Shown: one piece after another, positions 24,775 through 32,948 of the stretch | Layout: each line of letters starts with the position of its first letter | Position numbering within the stretch: the first letter of the stretch is position 1 | Assembly (NCBI RefSeq): GCF_003751445.1 | Contig: NZ_RJUU01000001.1 | Coordinates: forward strand, 2,609,001 to 2,673,000 | Direction of reading: 5' to 3' | DNA: 64,000 nucleotides | DNA from: Streptomyces sp. 840.1 | Lineage (GTDB): Bacteria > Actinomycetota > Actinomycetes > Streptomycetales > Streptomycetaceae | Made by a program: the position numbers and the translations under genes | The notes under the pieces: model-generated | The model's input: the letters and a program-made list of their open reading frames with translations, nothing else | What the model was told of the DNA's origin: nothing | Database searches by the model: none

Positions 24775-25386
24775 ATGAGCGTCTCCACGTCCCTGCGCGA
24801 TGTCATCGGTCTCGACAACACGCTGCCCCGCCTCGGTGCGGCCACCCTGCTCATGATCGACTTCCAGAACACCTACCGCAGCGGCGTCATGGCGCTGGAG
24901 GGCTCCGAAGCCGCCCTGGCGGCCGGCGCGCGGCTGCTGGCCGCCGCCCGCGAGGCCGGTACGCCGGTCATCCACATCGTCAACGACGGCGGCAAGGGCG
25001 GCCCGTACGACATCCGGGCGGAGATCGGTGCCATCAGCCCCGAGGTGGCCCCTGTGGAAGGGGAGTCGGTCGTCGTCAAGCAGTTCCCCGACGCCTTCCG
25101 GGACACGGACCTGGAGAAGGTCCTGCGGGGGCGGGGCGCCGGTCCGGACCTGGTGCTGGCCGGGTTCATGACCCACATGTGCGTCACCTTCACGGCCCAG
25201 GGCGCCTTCAACCACGGCTACCGGCCCACGGTCGTGGCCGAGGCCACCGCCACCCGCTCCCTGACCGCCCCCGACGGCGAGGTACTGCCCGCCGCCGCTC
25301 TCCAGGCCGCCGCCCTGACCACCGTCGCGGACCTCTTCGGCACCGTGGCCCCGACAGTCGGCCACCTCGCGAACTCACACATCTAA
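24775..25386 (+). CDS. isochorismatase-family cysteine hydrolase
   Basis: 203 residues. The Asp-Lys-Cys catalytic set is visible: Asp in LLMIDFQNTY, Lys in VVVKQFPDAF and Cys in FMTHMCVTFTAQGAF. GGKGGPYDIRAEIG is the substrate loop. Family members hydrolyse isochorismate, nicotinamide or other amides; without the isochorismate-specific features an amidase is as likely. ATG follows AAAGGA. Probably controlled by the GlxA-type regulator upstream. Confidence 0.88.
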   Translation: MSVSTSLRDVIGLDNTLPRLGAATLLMIDFQNTYRSGVMALEGSEAALAAGARLLAAAREAGTPVIHIVNDGGKGGPYDIRAEIGAISPEVAPVEGESVVVKQFPDAFRDTDLEKVLRGRGAGPDLVLAGFMTHMCVTFTAQGAFNHGYRPTVVAEATATRSLTAPDGEVLPAAALQAAALTTVADLFGTVAPTVGHLANSHI

Positions 25387-25402
25387 ATGTTCAAGCGAAC
25401 AT
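25387..25402. promoter_or_regulatory. ATGTTC-N4-GAACAT operator of the DeoR-family gene
   Basis: ATGTTCAAGCGAACAT has perfect 6-bp arms and starts one base after the isochorismatase stop. It resembles the ATGTTCG...CGAACAT sites of DeoR/GlpR repressors and lies over the expected -35 position, with a TAGAAA -10-like box 6 nt before ATG 25423. Confidence 0.65.
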
Positions 25403-25422
25403 AATTGTGTTAGAAATAAGGC

Positions 25423-26220
25423 ATGGGTGTCGCTAATCGTCTGGACCTGACCCTGCGGTTGGTGCAGGGCTCCGACCGGGTTTCCGTGTCGGAGCTCTCC
25501 CATCGCCTGGGGGTCTCCGAAATGACCGTGCGCAGGGACCTCGACGCGCTTGAGCGCCAGGGGCTGGTGCGCAGGGTGCACGGGGGCGCTGTCGCCACGC
25601 GGTCCCGCGAGGAAGGGGCCGGGTTCGCGGCGCGCGAGCCCTGGGAGGCCGCGACCAAGGACCGGCTCGGGGCGGCGGTGGCCGCGATGGTGGAGCCGGG
25701 GTCCAGGGTGCTGCTGGATGCGGGCACCACCACCGTCCATGTCGCGGAGCACCTCGCCGAACGGGCCCCGCTCACCGTGGCAGTGCTCAGCCTCCAGGCC
25801 GCGGTGAGCCTGGCGGACCGGCCCGGGATCGATCTGCTGGTCGTCGGCGGCCGGTCCCGGCCGGGGGAGCGGTCCCTCGTCGGGCCACTGGCCCTGCGGA
25901 CCCTGGAGGCGCTGGCCTTCGACTGCTTCGTACTGTCCATCGGTGGTGTGCACGCCGAGCACGGGTGGTCGGAGTTCTCGCTGGACGACGCCGCGGTGAA
26001 GCAGGCCGCGCTGGCGGGTGCCACCCGGACGATCGCGGTGGCGGACGCGACCAAGCTCGGGGTGCGCGCGTTCAGCCAGGTCGCCCCGCTGGGCGCGGTC
26101 GACGACTTCGTCACCGACGCCGCCGCCGGGGACGCCGCCACCCACCCCAACGGCCCCCACACCCTCGCGGCCCTGCGCGATGCGGGCGTCCGCACCACCC
26201 TGGCCCGAACCGGGCCGTGA
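25423..26220 (+). CDS. DeoR/GlpR family transcriptional repressor
   Basis: 265 residues. DeoR-type HTH: VSVSELSHRLGVSEMTVRRD then LDALERQGLVRRVHGGA, the family signature. The C-terminal sugar-phosphate-sensing domain (about 75-235) has LLDAGTTTVHVAEHL, VLSIGGVHAEHGWS and TRTIAVADATKLGV. Effectors are usually phosphorylated sugars. A palindrome over its own promoter suggests autoregulation. The DUF4406 and Nudix genes downstream may be in its regulon. Confidence 0.92.
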   Translation: MGVANRLDLTLRLVQGSDRVSVSELSHRLGVSEMTVRRDLDALERQGLVRRVHGGAVATRSREEGAGFAAREPWEAATKDRLGAAVAAMVEPGSRVLLDAGTTTVHVAEHLAERAPLTVAVLSLQAAVSLADRPGIDLLVVGGRSRPGERSLVGPLALRTLEALAFDCFVLSIGGVHAEHGWSEFSLDDAAVKQAALAGATRTIAVADATKLGVRAFSQVAPLGAVDDFVTDAAAGDAATHPNGPHTLAALRDAGVRTTLARTGP

Positions 26221-26285
26221 ACCCGGCTCCGCAGGCGGCCCCGAGCCCGTCTTCGATGCCTGTCCCACTGCGAGGAGCACCTGTC

Positions 26286-26663
26286 ATGACCCCCGTCCCG
26301 CGCCCCCTGATGATCCTGGTCGCCGGCCCCTACCGGTCGGGGACCGGGGACGATCCGGCCAGACTCGACGCCCATGTGCGCGCGATGAACCGGACCGCGC
26401 TGGTGCTCTTCCGCGCCGGGCATCTGCCGCTCACCGGTGAGGCCCTGGCCCTTCCCCTGGTCGAGGCCGCGGGGGGCACACGGCCGGGGGATCCGGTCTT
26501 CGAGGAGATCTTCCACCCCGTGGCCGAACGCCTGCTGGCGCGCTGCGACGCCGTACTGCGCATCGGAGGCCCTTCGGCCGGCGCGGACCGGATGGTGGCG
26601 AGGGCCGGGGAGCTGGGCCTGGACGTCTACACCGGCATCGACGAGATCCCGGCCGCCCGGTGA
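26286..26663 (+). CDS. DUF4406 / nucleoside deoxyribosyltransferase-like protein
   Basis: 125 residues; ATG after GAGGAG. It has the fold of small 2-deoxyribosyltransferase relatives: LMILVAGPYRSGTGDDPARL at the N-terminus, EEIFHPVAERLLARCDAVLR and GPSAGADRMVARAGELGL. GPYR and the DAVLR/GPSAGAD pair are the usual nucleotide-site motifs of DUF4406. The precise reaction is unknown. GTGA overlap with the Nudix gene implies joint use, perhaps in nucleotide-sugar or nucleoside clean-up. Confidence 0.78.
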   Translation: MTPVPRPLMILVAGPYRSGTGDDPARLDAHVRAMNRTALVLFRAGHLPLTGEALALPLVEAAGGTRPGDPVFEEIFHPVAERLLARCDAVLRIGGPSAGADRMVARAGELGLDVYTGIDEIPAAR

Positions 26664-27397
26664 CCGCCGGCCTCGACACCCCGGACCGGCGCGGGCGCAC
26701 CGGCCTGGACCGGCACGGCCGCGACCTCACCGGCAACCCGCGCGTCCGCGTCAGGGACGTGGAGGTGCTCTCCTGCGACTGGTACGTCCTGCGCAGGACG
26801 ACCTTCGACTACCTGCACAGCGACGGGCATTGGAGTCAGGAGCAGCGCGAGACGTACGACCGGGGCGACGGCGCCACGATCCTGCTCCACAACACCGAAC
26901 GCCGCACGGTGCTGCTGACCCGCCAGTTCCGCCTGCCCGCGTACGTGAACGGGCACCCCGACGGGATGCTGATCGAGACCGCCGCCGGACTGCTGGACGG
27001 TGACGCCCCGGAGGAGGCCATCCGCAGGGAGGCGGCCGAGGAGACCGGGTACGTCATCGGCGTCCCGGAGCCGGTGTTCACCGTCTACATGAGCCCGGGG
27101 TCGGTCACCGAACGCCTGCACTTCTACGCCGCTCCGTACGACCCCGGATCTTCGGTGACCGCTGTGGCTACGGAGGCCACGGAGGCGGCCGATGGGCACG
27201 AGTACGCGTACGAGTACGGGCATGGGGTCGCCGAGGAGGGCGAGGACATCGCGACGGTGGAACTCCCCTTCGACGAGGCCCTCGCGATGATCCGCAGCGG
27301 CGAGATCGCCGACGCCAAAACCATCATGCTGCTCCAGTGGGCAGCCCTGGAAGGTCCGTACGGTCCGTCGGGGCCGTACCGGCGTTCCGGTCCCTGA
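26660..27397 (+). CDS. Nudix hydrolase, nucleotide-sugar (NudK/ADP-ribose) type
   Basis: 245 residues; GTG start overlaps the upstream stop. The Nudix box lies in the segment AAGLLDGDAPEEAIRREAAE followed by ETGYVIG, matching GX5EX7REUXEEXGU. NTERRTVLLTRQFRLPAYVN before it is typical of GDP-mannose/ADP-ribose pyrophosphatases. A C-terminal insertion rich in Ala/Glu/Tyr (about 175-195) is unusual. Ends 6 bp from the convergent reductase gene. Confidence 0.87.
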   Translation: MTAGLDTPDRRGRTGLDRHGRDLTGNPRVRVRDVEVLSCDWYVLRRTTFDYLHSDGHWSQEQRETYDRGDGATILLHNTERRTVLLTRQFRLPAYVNGHPDGMLIETAAGLLDGDAPEEAIRREAAEETGYVIGVPEPVFTVYMSPGSVTERLHFYAAPYDPGSSVTAVATEATEAADGHEYAYEYGHGVAEEGEDIATVELPFDEALAMIRSGEIADAKTIMLLQWAALEGPYGPSGPYRRSGP

Positions 27398-27403
27398 CGG
27401 CCC

Positions 27404-28267
27404 TCATCCGTCGGCCGGCTGCTCGCTCAGCACGGTGCTCATGGTGATGGGTTCGCGCCCGATCAGGGTGGCCAGCGTCGGGTCCACGGCGGAGAATTCG
27501 CCGGCGCGGGCGGCCGCGAAGATGCCGAGCAGCTGGTCCGCGGCCTCGGCGGGGGCGCCGTGGCCCATCAGCTGCTCCCTGAACTCGGCGTCGGACGCGG
27601 TGGTCCTGGTGATCGTGCGGCCCGTGAGCGTGGCGGCGATGCCCGCTATGTCGCCGAACGTGAGCGCCTGCCCGGCGGTGAGCGGCGGCGTGGGCCCGTC
27701 GAAGCACCCCTCGTCGGCCAGGACGGCGGCGGCCGCGTCAGCGAGGTCGGCGTGCGCGGTCCAGGTGACCGGCCCGTCCGAGGGGAGCGCGATCTCTCCG
27801 GACTCCAGGCCCTGGGCGGCGAACTGCATCGCGCTGGCGGCGTAGAAGCCGTTGCGCAGCGAGGTGAACGGCACGCCGGAGGCGCGCAGCGCGTCCTCGG
27901 TGGCGGCGTGGTCGCGGCAGGCCTGGAAGTGCGAGGCGTGGCCGGCGCCCATCTGGCTGGTGTAGAGGATGCGGCGGGCGCCTGCCGCCACGGCCCCGTC
28001 GATCGCGGCGCGGTGCTGACGCACGCACTCCTCGCCCATCTTGTCGACGGAGACGATGAGCACCTGGGAGGCGCCCTCGAAGGCGTGGGCGAGGCTGTCG
28101 GGGTCGGTGAAGCTGCCCTGCCGCACTCGTACGCCGCGGTCCGCGAAGGCCTTCGCCTTCTGCGGGTCGCGGACGCTGATGCCGATCCGGTCCGCCGGCA
28201 TGCGCGTCAGCAGTCCCTCGACGACCTGGCGCCCGAGCTTTCCAGTGGCTCCGGTCACGATGATCAT
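27404..28267 (-). CDS. NmrA-like / atypical SDR NAD(P)H oxidoreductase
   Basis: 287 residues. Rossmann start MIIVTGATGKLGRQVVEGLL, then ISVRDPQKAKAF (NADP-preferring Arg), QGSFTDPDSLAHAFEGASQV and LYTSQMGAGHASHF, matching NmrA/QOR2-type quinone reductases. The extended SDR YxxxK is absent, as in this subgroup. GGAGCACACC precedes the ATG. Transcribed away from the TetR gene, which probably represses it. Confidence 0.88.
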   Translation of the reverse strand: MIIVTGATGKLGRQVVEGLLTRMPADRIGISVRDPQKAKAFADRGVRVRQGSFTDPDSLAHAFEGASQVLIVSVDKMGEECVRQHRAAIDGAVAAGARRILYTSQMGAGHASHFQACRDHAATEDALRASGVPFTSLRNGFYAASAMQFAAQGLESGEIALPSDGPVTWTAHADLADAAAAVLADEGCFDGPTPPLTAGQALTFGDIAGIAATLTGRTITRTTASDAEFREQLMGHGAPAEAADQLLGIFAAARAGEFSAVDPTLATLIGREPITMSTVLSEQPADG

Positions 28268-28275
28268 GGTGTGCT

Positions 28276-28320
28276 CCAGTGCTTGGTTCCAGTGGAATCG
28301 GATTCACCGTAACACTGGAA
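28276..28320. promoter_or_regulatory. operator region between NmrA-like and TetR genes
   Basis: CCAGTG occurs at 28276 and 28289 and inverted at 28313-28318. TTCCAGTG (28287-28294) and CACTGGAA (28313-28320) are exact inverted repeats, and GAATC-G-GATTC (28295-28305) is a palindrome between them. A layout expected for a TetR repressor controlling both divergent genes. Confidence 0.6.
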
Positions 28321-28356
28321 TTATCAACGGAACCAGCAGGGCTGTATCATCGATAC
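28321..28356 (+). promoter_or_regulatory. leaderless promoter of the TetR gene
   Basis: TTATCA (28321-28326), 18-bp spacer, TATCAT (28345-28350), then 6 nt to ATG 28357. It abuts the operator repeats just upstream. Confidence 0.55.
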
Positions 28357-29133
28357 ATGTCACCACGTCCACGCGATACCGACAGAGCTACCGGCACTGA
28401 CACGGGTAACGACACCGGCACTGATGCCGGCAGCGGTGCCGACGTCGAGACCAGCGCGCAGCCCAGGCAGCGGATCATCGAGGCGGCGGCCGGTCTGCTG
28501 GCGCGCGAGGGACGCGACGCCGTCACCACCCGCGCGGTCGCGGTCGCTGCGGGCGTCCAGCCCCCGGCGATCTACCGCATGTTCGGTGACAAGGGCGGAC
28601 TCCTCGACGCGGTGGCCGAGTACGGCTTCGCCCGGTTCCTCGCGACCAAGCACGTGGACCCCGACCCGCCGGACCTCATCGAGGACCTGAGGGGCGGGTG
28701 GGATCTGGCGGTCGAGTTCGGCCTGGCCAACCCGGCGTTGTTCTCGCTGATGTACAGCGAGCCCACGCGGCCCACGTCGGCGGCTTTCAGGGCGGGCCTG
28801 GACGTCCTCATGGGGCGGATCCGGCGGCTGGCCGCCGGGGGCTGGCTCCGTGTCGACGAGGCGCTCGCGGCGATGCTCATCCACGCCACGGCGCGGGGTG
28901 CGGTGCTCACCTGGCTGTCGCTGCCCGAGGACCGGCGCGACCCGGCGCTGCTGACGACGCTCCGGGAGTCCATGGTCGCCGCGGTGACCACTCAGGAGCC
29001 TGCGGTGCAGGACACGGGCCCGGCCGGGGCGGCCCGCTCCCTGCGCGCCGCGCTGCCGGAGCAGACGGTGCTCAGTGGCGCGGAGCAGCACCTGCTGAGG
29101 GAGTGGCTGGACCGCGTGGCCGCCGAGGGCTGA
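28357..29133 (+). CDS. TetR family transcriptional regulator
   Basis: 258 residues. After a Thr/Asp/Gly-rich N-terminal arm of about 35 residues comes the TetR HTH: RIIEAAAGLLAREGRDAVTT, then RAVAVAAGVQPPAIYRMFGD. The C-terminal ligand domain includes a segment (GLANPALFSLMYSEP) and a helical dimerisation end. The long low-complexity arm (repeated TGTD/TGND) is unusual. Expected to repress itself and the divergent reductase gene. Confidence 0.9.
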   Translation: MSPRPRDTDRATGTDTGNDTGTDAGSGADVETSAQPRQRIIEAAAGLLAREGRDAVTTRAVAVAAGVQPPAIYRMFGDKGGLLDAVAEYGFARFLATKHVDPDPPDLIEDLRGGWDLAVEFGLANPALFSLMYSEPTRPTSAAFRAGLDVLMGRIRRLAAGGWLRVDEALAAMLIHATARGAVLTWLSLPEDRRDPALLTTLRESMVAAVTTQEPAVQDTGPAGAARSLRAALPEQTVLSGAEQHLLREWLDRVAAEG

Positions 29134-29148
29134 GCCGCGCGGGACCGT

Positions 29149-29187
29149 ACGCGTTGGGCAGCCCCGGTCCGGGGCTGCCCAACGCGT
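29149..29187. terminator. bidirectional terminator, perfect 19-bp stem
   Basis: ACGCGTTGGGCAGCCCCGG (29149-29167) and CCGGGGCTGCCCAACGCGT (29169-29187) are exact reverse complements around one base. It lies between the convergent TetR and adenosine deaminase genes. Confidence 0.8.
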
Positions 29188-29194
29188 CGCGGCC

Positions 29195-30817
29195 TCAGCC
29201 GCGCCCGCCGTTGTCGCGCTCGAAGGTGGCGAAGGCCGCCTCCTGGCGCCACTCCGTCGCGGCCTTCGGGCTGGCGGCGAGGTAGCGGGAGCAGCGCGGA
29301 CCCGGCCGGCCGGCGCCGGGCCGCTCGCCTCGGCAGGCCGGGACCAGCTGGTACCCGGAGGGCGCGGAGCCGTCGGCCCACAGGCTGCGGCCGTCGCGGA
29401 AGGCGTACTCCAGCGAGGCGCGGGCCAGGTCCTTCAGCTCGGTGTAGCCGAGGCTGTAGGTCTTGGCCGCGTACTGGTACTCGTGGCTGATGTTGATCCG
29501 CGAGACTCCCGGGTCATCGGTGGCCAGGACCACCGGGACGCCGTAGCGGCGGTAGGCGTTGAACGGGTGGTCGTTGCCCGCCACGCCGAGGATCTGCTTG
29601 TTGCTGGAGAACGGCACCTCGACGGCGACCTTGCGCTGCGCCATGGTCCGGGCGAGCTGCCGCCAGTTGTCCTCCTGGACCAGGTCCACGCCGTGCCCGA
29701 TGCGCTCGGCACCGGCGACGAGCACCGCCTCGCGGATGTGGAAGGTCAGGTCCTCGGGCTTGACCAGGCCGGGGGCCAGCTCACCGGCGTGCAGGGTGAG
29801 GTGGGCGCCGGGGTACTGGCCGCGCAGGTACTGCAGCATCCGCATCTGGAGGCTGTAGTTGGCCAGCGCGCTCTCGCCGTCCTCGGGCTGTACGAGGTTG
29901 ACCGCGACGAACCTCGGGTCGCGCTCCGCCAGCCGCATGCCGACCGCGATCTGCGTGAACACCCGCGCCGGAGTGCTTCCCCGGGAGACCTGGGAGACCC
30001 ACCTGACGGGGAGCCGGCAGCCCGGATCGGGGCGCGCGGTGTCGCAGTGCGCGGCCGCCCGGAACTGGGCGTCGGCACCATCGGCCTCCTTGACCGCGTC
30101 GTCGACGACCCGGTCGAGCTGCCCTCCGGCCAGCAGCTTGCGGTGGAAGGCGGCCAGGTCGGCGTCGTAACCGACCTTGTCGGCGAGCTTCTTGGCGCTG
30201 TCGGAGGCCGGGGTGACCATGGTCTCCAGATAGAACTGGTTCTGCTCGACCACGGTGTCGGCCACATTGGCGAGGAGTTTGCCCCGGTCCCCGGTCGCCA
30301 GGCCGAACTTGCCGAACGTGTCGAAGAAGTGGTCGTGTCCGGACTGGCCGGCCGGGAAGTCCTGCATGGACCAGGCCCTGATGATCTGCTGCCGGAAGGC
30401 GGCGTCCGTCCGGGCGTCGGCCGCAGGCCTGGTGCCCGGCCCGCAGGGCGGTGCGACAGCCGTCATCGTCGCGTCGATGCAGAGGCCGTGCTCGATCGCG
30501 AGCTTGAGCAGGAACTCGGTGGTGGCCGCGCCCGACAGGTGGTTGTGGAGGTCACCGCCCTTGGGCAGGTCCTCGAAGAAGGCCTTCAGCCGCGCCGGCC
30601 TGTTCCGCAGCGAGCCGAGGTACGCGGCGGTCCTGCGCTCGGCCGGGGTCACCACACGGGGCGGGACCTGCCTGGCGCTCTGCGGCGACGCGTCGTTCGC
30701 GGGCGCGGCGGCCGCGGTGGCCGGGAGCGACGGGAGCAGGGTCAGAGCGGCGAGTGCGCCGAGCCCGGCCAGGAGACGGGGCTTGGGACGGTGTTTCGTC
30801 CGGGTTGTTGAGATCAC
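29195..30817 (-). CDS. secreted adenosine deaminase-family protein
   Basis: About 540 residues. Signal peptide: KHRPKPRLLAG then ALAALTLLPSLPATAAAAP. The deaminase domain carries the metal-site motifs GGDLHNHLSGA (HxH), LTLHAGELAPG (HAGE), AERIGHGVDLV and LATDDPGVSR (DD); the PVRWVSQVSRGSTPARVFTQ region is typical of the extracellular ADA/ADGF group. Cys pairs (GLCIDA/APPCGP, AHCDT/PGCRL, PACRG/PRCSR) fit disulfides. Likely role: salvage of extracellular adenosine. GTG 30817 gives the expected signal peptide but has only a distant GGAAG site. Confidence 0.88.
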   Translation of the reverse strand: MISTTRTKHRPKPRLLAGLGALAALTLLPSLPATAAAAPANDASPQSARQVPPRVVTPAERRTAAYLGSLRNRPARLKAFFEDLPKGGDLHNHLSGAATTEFLLKLAIEHGLCIDATMTAVAPPCGPGTRPAADARTDAAFRQQIIRAWSMQDFPAGQSGHDHFFDTFGKFGLATGDRGKLLANVADTVVEQNQFYLETMVTPASDSAKKLADKVGYDADLAAFHRKLLAGGQLDRVVDDAVKEADGADAQFRAAAHCDTARPDPGCRLPVRWVSQVSRGSTPARVFTQIAVGMRLAERDPRFVAVNLVQPEDGESALANYSLQMRMLQYLRGQYPGAHLTLHAGELAPGLVKPEDLTFHIREAVLVAGAERIGHGVDLVQEDNWRQLARTMAQRKVAVEVPFSSNKQILGVAGNDHPFNAYRRYGVPVVLATDDPGVSRINISHEYQYAAKTYSLGYTELKDLARASLEYAFRDGRSLWADGSAPSGYQLVPACRGERPGAGRPGPRCSRYLAASPKAATEWRQEAAFATFERDNGGRG

Positions 30818-31187
30818 GGCCGAATGATCGCTTCCGGGAAGGGCATTTTCCCCGAAACGGCATTTATGGCCTGAAACCTCCACTCGATCGAGTGCCTGGG
30901 CGGCAGCGACCGGCGTCACGACGTGAGGCCTGCTGATCGCGCCATCCGGTGGAGGCAAACTCGTTCCCGTCCGGGGAAGTTGAGCGGACGCCGTACCTGC
31001 CCGGTCCGGTACGCGCGACCGGCCGGTAGGAGTACGCGGGGGTGTGTCCCGGTCCGTGGTCGCGGGGATCCACCCCGTGCGCGGCACGGTTGAATGACCT
31101 GAGCGGCCGCACCGGCCGCAACGTCCCGACCGGGGCCCGCCGTGGCGCAGCCGCCGGCGCCGTACGTACGAAATGGAGCATCCGAGG
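30818..31187. other. divergent intergenic region, adenosine deaminase / metG
   Basis: 370 bp holding both promoters. The only clear structure is the 7-bp stem GCGGCCG-cac-CGGCCGC (31103-31119) about 70 bp before metG. I looked for T-box features (stem I, specifier, GGUGG anti-terminator) and found none. No small ORF is convincing. Confidence 0.4.
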
Positions 31188-32912
31188 ATGGCTCGACACC
31201 TGGTAACCAGCGCGCTTCCCTACATCAACGGGATCAAGCACCTGGGCAACATGGTCGGGTCGATGCTTCCGGCCGACGTGTACTCCCGGTACCTCCGCCA
31301 GCGCGGCCACGACGTCCTGTACATCTGCGCGACCGACCAGCACGGGACGCCGGCCGAACTGGCGGCCAAGGCGGCAGGGCTGTCGGTCGCGGAGTTCTGC
31401 GCGCAGGCGCACGAGGCGCAGAAGGCCGTGTACGACGGCTTCCAGCTGGCCTTCGACTACTTCGGCCGCAGCTCCTCGCAGCAGAACGTCGAGATCACCC
31501 AGCACTTCGCGCGCGAGCTGCACAGCCACGGCTTCATCGAGGAGCGGGCGATCCGCCAGGTCTACTCGCCCGTCGACGGCCGCTTCCTGCCCGACCGCTA
31601 CGTCGAGGGGACCTGCCCGCACTGCGGTTACGACAAGGCGCGCGGCGACCAGTGCGAGAACTGCACCCGCGTCCTGGACCCGACCGACCTGCTGAACCCG
31701 CGCTCGGCGATCAGCGGCTCCACGGAGCTGGAGGTCCGCGAGACCACGCACCTGTTCCTGCTCCAGTCGAAGCTCCAGCACGAGGTCGAGGCCTGGGTGG
31801 CGCGCCACGAGGACCAGTGGCCGCAGCTGTCCTCCTCCATCGCCCGGAAGTGGCTGACCGAGGGCCTGCACGACCGCGCCATCACCCGCGACCTGGACTG
31901 GGGCGTTCCGGTCCCGGCCGACACCTGGCCGGAGCTGGCGGCGGACGGCAAGGTCTTCTACGTCTGGTTCGACGCCCCGATCGAGTACATCGGCGCGACG
32001 AAGGAGTGGTCGGACGCCGCCCCGGCAGGCGAGAGCCGTGACTGGAAGTCGTGGTGGTACGAGGCCGACGACACCGTCCGCTACACGCAGTTCATGGCCA
32101 AGGACAACGTCCCGTTCCACACGGTGATGTTCCCCGCCACCGAACTCGGTGTCCGCGAGCCGTGGAAGAAGGTCGACGTCGTCAAGGGCTTCAACTGGCT
32201 CACGTACTACGGCGGCAAGTTCTCCACCTCCCAGCGGCGGGGCATCTTCACCGACGCGGCCCTGGAGACCCTGCCGGCCGACTACTGGCGCTACTTCCTG
32301 ATCGCCAACGCCCCGGAGTCGGACGACTCGTCCTTCACCTGGGAGCACTTCGCCGCCACGGTCAACAAGGACCTGGCCGACACCCTCGGCAACTTCGTGA
32401 ACCGCGTGCTGTCCTTCTCCCGCAAGCGGTTCGGCGACGAGGTCCCCGCAGGCACGGCGGCCGGCGCGGCGGAGGCGCGGCTCGGCGAGGAGACCGCGCG
32501 CCTGCTCGGCGAGTACGAGGAGCACATGGCGGCCCTCCAGTACCGCAAGGCCGCTGCCGCGCTGCGCGCCCTGTGGTCGGCCGGCAACTCCTACCTGGAG
32601 GAGAAGGCCCCCTGGCTGGAGATCAAGACCGACCCGGAGGGCGCGGCCCTGACCCTGCGCACGGCGATGAACCTCATCCACCTCTACGCGATCGTCTCCG
32701 AACCGCTGGTTCCCGCCTCGGCCGCCGCCATGCGCGGCGCCTTCGCGCTGGAGGACGACACCGCGACCTGGGTGACCGCGGAACAGGCCGCTTCCCTGGA
32801 CGCCGTGCCGGCCGGTACGCCGTTCACCGTGCCGCCGGTCCTCTTCGCGAAGATCTCCGAGGATGACCTGGAGTCCTTCCGGGCGCGCTTCGGCGGAGCC
32901 GACGACGCCTGA
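31188..32912 (+). CDS. metG: methionyl-tRNA synthetase
   Basis: 574 residues. Class I signature ALPYINGIKHLGNMVGSMLP (HLGN in place of HIGH); four-Cys zinc knuckle CPHCGYDKARGDQCENC; DWGVPVP and VFYVWFDAPIEYIGATKEW of the catalytic core; and GGKFSTSQRRGIFTD, where KMSKS reads KFSTS. The HLGN and single C4 knuckle fit the archaeal/eukaryote-like MetRS branch; no C-terminal Trbp111-type domain is present. ATG 31188 has GGAG 9 nt upstream; the ATG at 31173 overlaps that site. Confidence 0.95.
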   Translation: MARHLVTSALPYINGIKHLGNMVGSMLPADVYSRYLRQRGHDVLYICATDQHGTPAELAAKAAGLSVAEFCAQAHEAQKAVYDGFQLAFDYFGRSSSQQNVEITQHFARELHSHGFIEERAIRQVYSPVDGRFLPDRYVEGTCPHCGYDKARGDQCENCTRVLDPTDLLNPRSAISGSTELEVRETTHLFLLQSKLQHEVEAWVARHEDQWPQLSSSIARKWLTEGLHDRAITRDLDWGVPVPADTWPELAADGKVFYVWFDAPIEYIGATKEWSDAAPAGESRDWKSWWYEADDTVRYTQFMAKDNVPFHTVMFPATELGVREPWKKVDVVKGFNWLTYYGGKFSTSQRRGIFTDAALETLPADYWRYFLIANAPESDDSSFTWEHFAATVNKDLADTLGNFVNRVLSFSRKRFGDEVPAGTAAGAAEARLGEETARLLGEYEEHMAALQYRKAAAALRALWSAGNSYLEEKAPWLEIKTDPEGAALTLRTAMNLIHLYAIVSEPLVPASAAAMRGAFALEDDTATWVTAEQAASLDAVPAGTPFTVPPVLFAKISEDDLESFRARFGGADDA

Positions 32913-32932
32913 CGGACCGGCCCTGCACCCGC

Positions 32933-32947
32933 GCCCCCTGAGGGGGC
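32933..32947. terminator. short hairpin after metG
   Basis: GCCCCC-TGA-GGGGGC, directly between the metG stop and the 3' end of the convergent regulator gene. Confidence 0.5.
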
Positions 32948-32948
32948 A

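Noticed and set aside
30818..31187. T-box riboswitch before metG
   Set aside because: No stem I, specifier codon or GGUGG anti-terminator sequence is visible.
30864..32681. A 605-residue minus-strand open frame antisense to metG
   Set aside because: It has no ribosome site or motif; the + frame is a complete MetRS.
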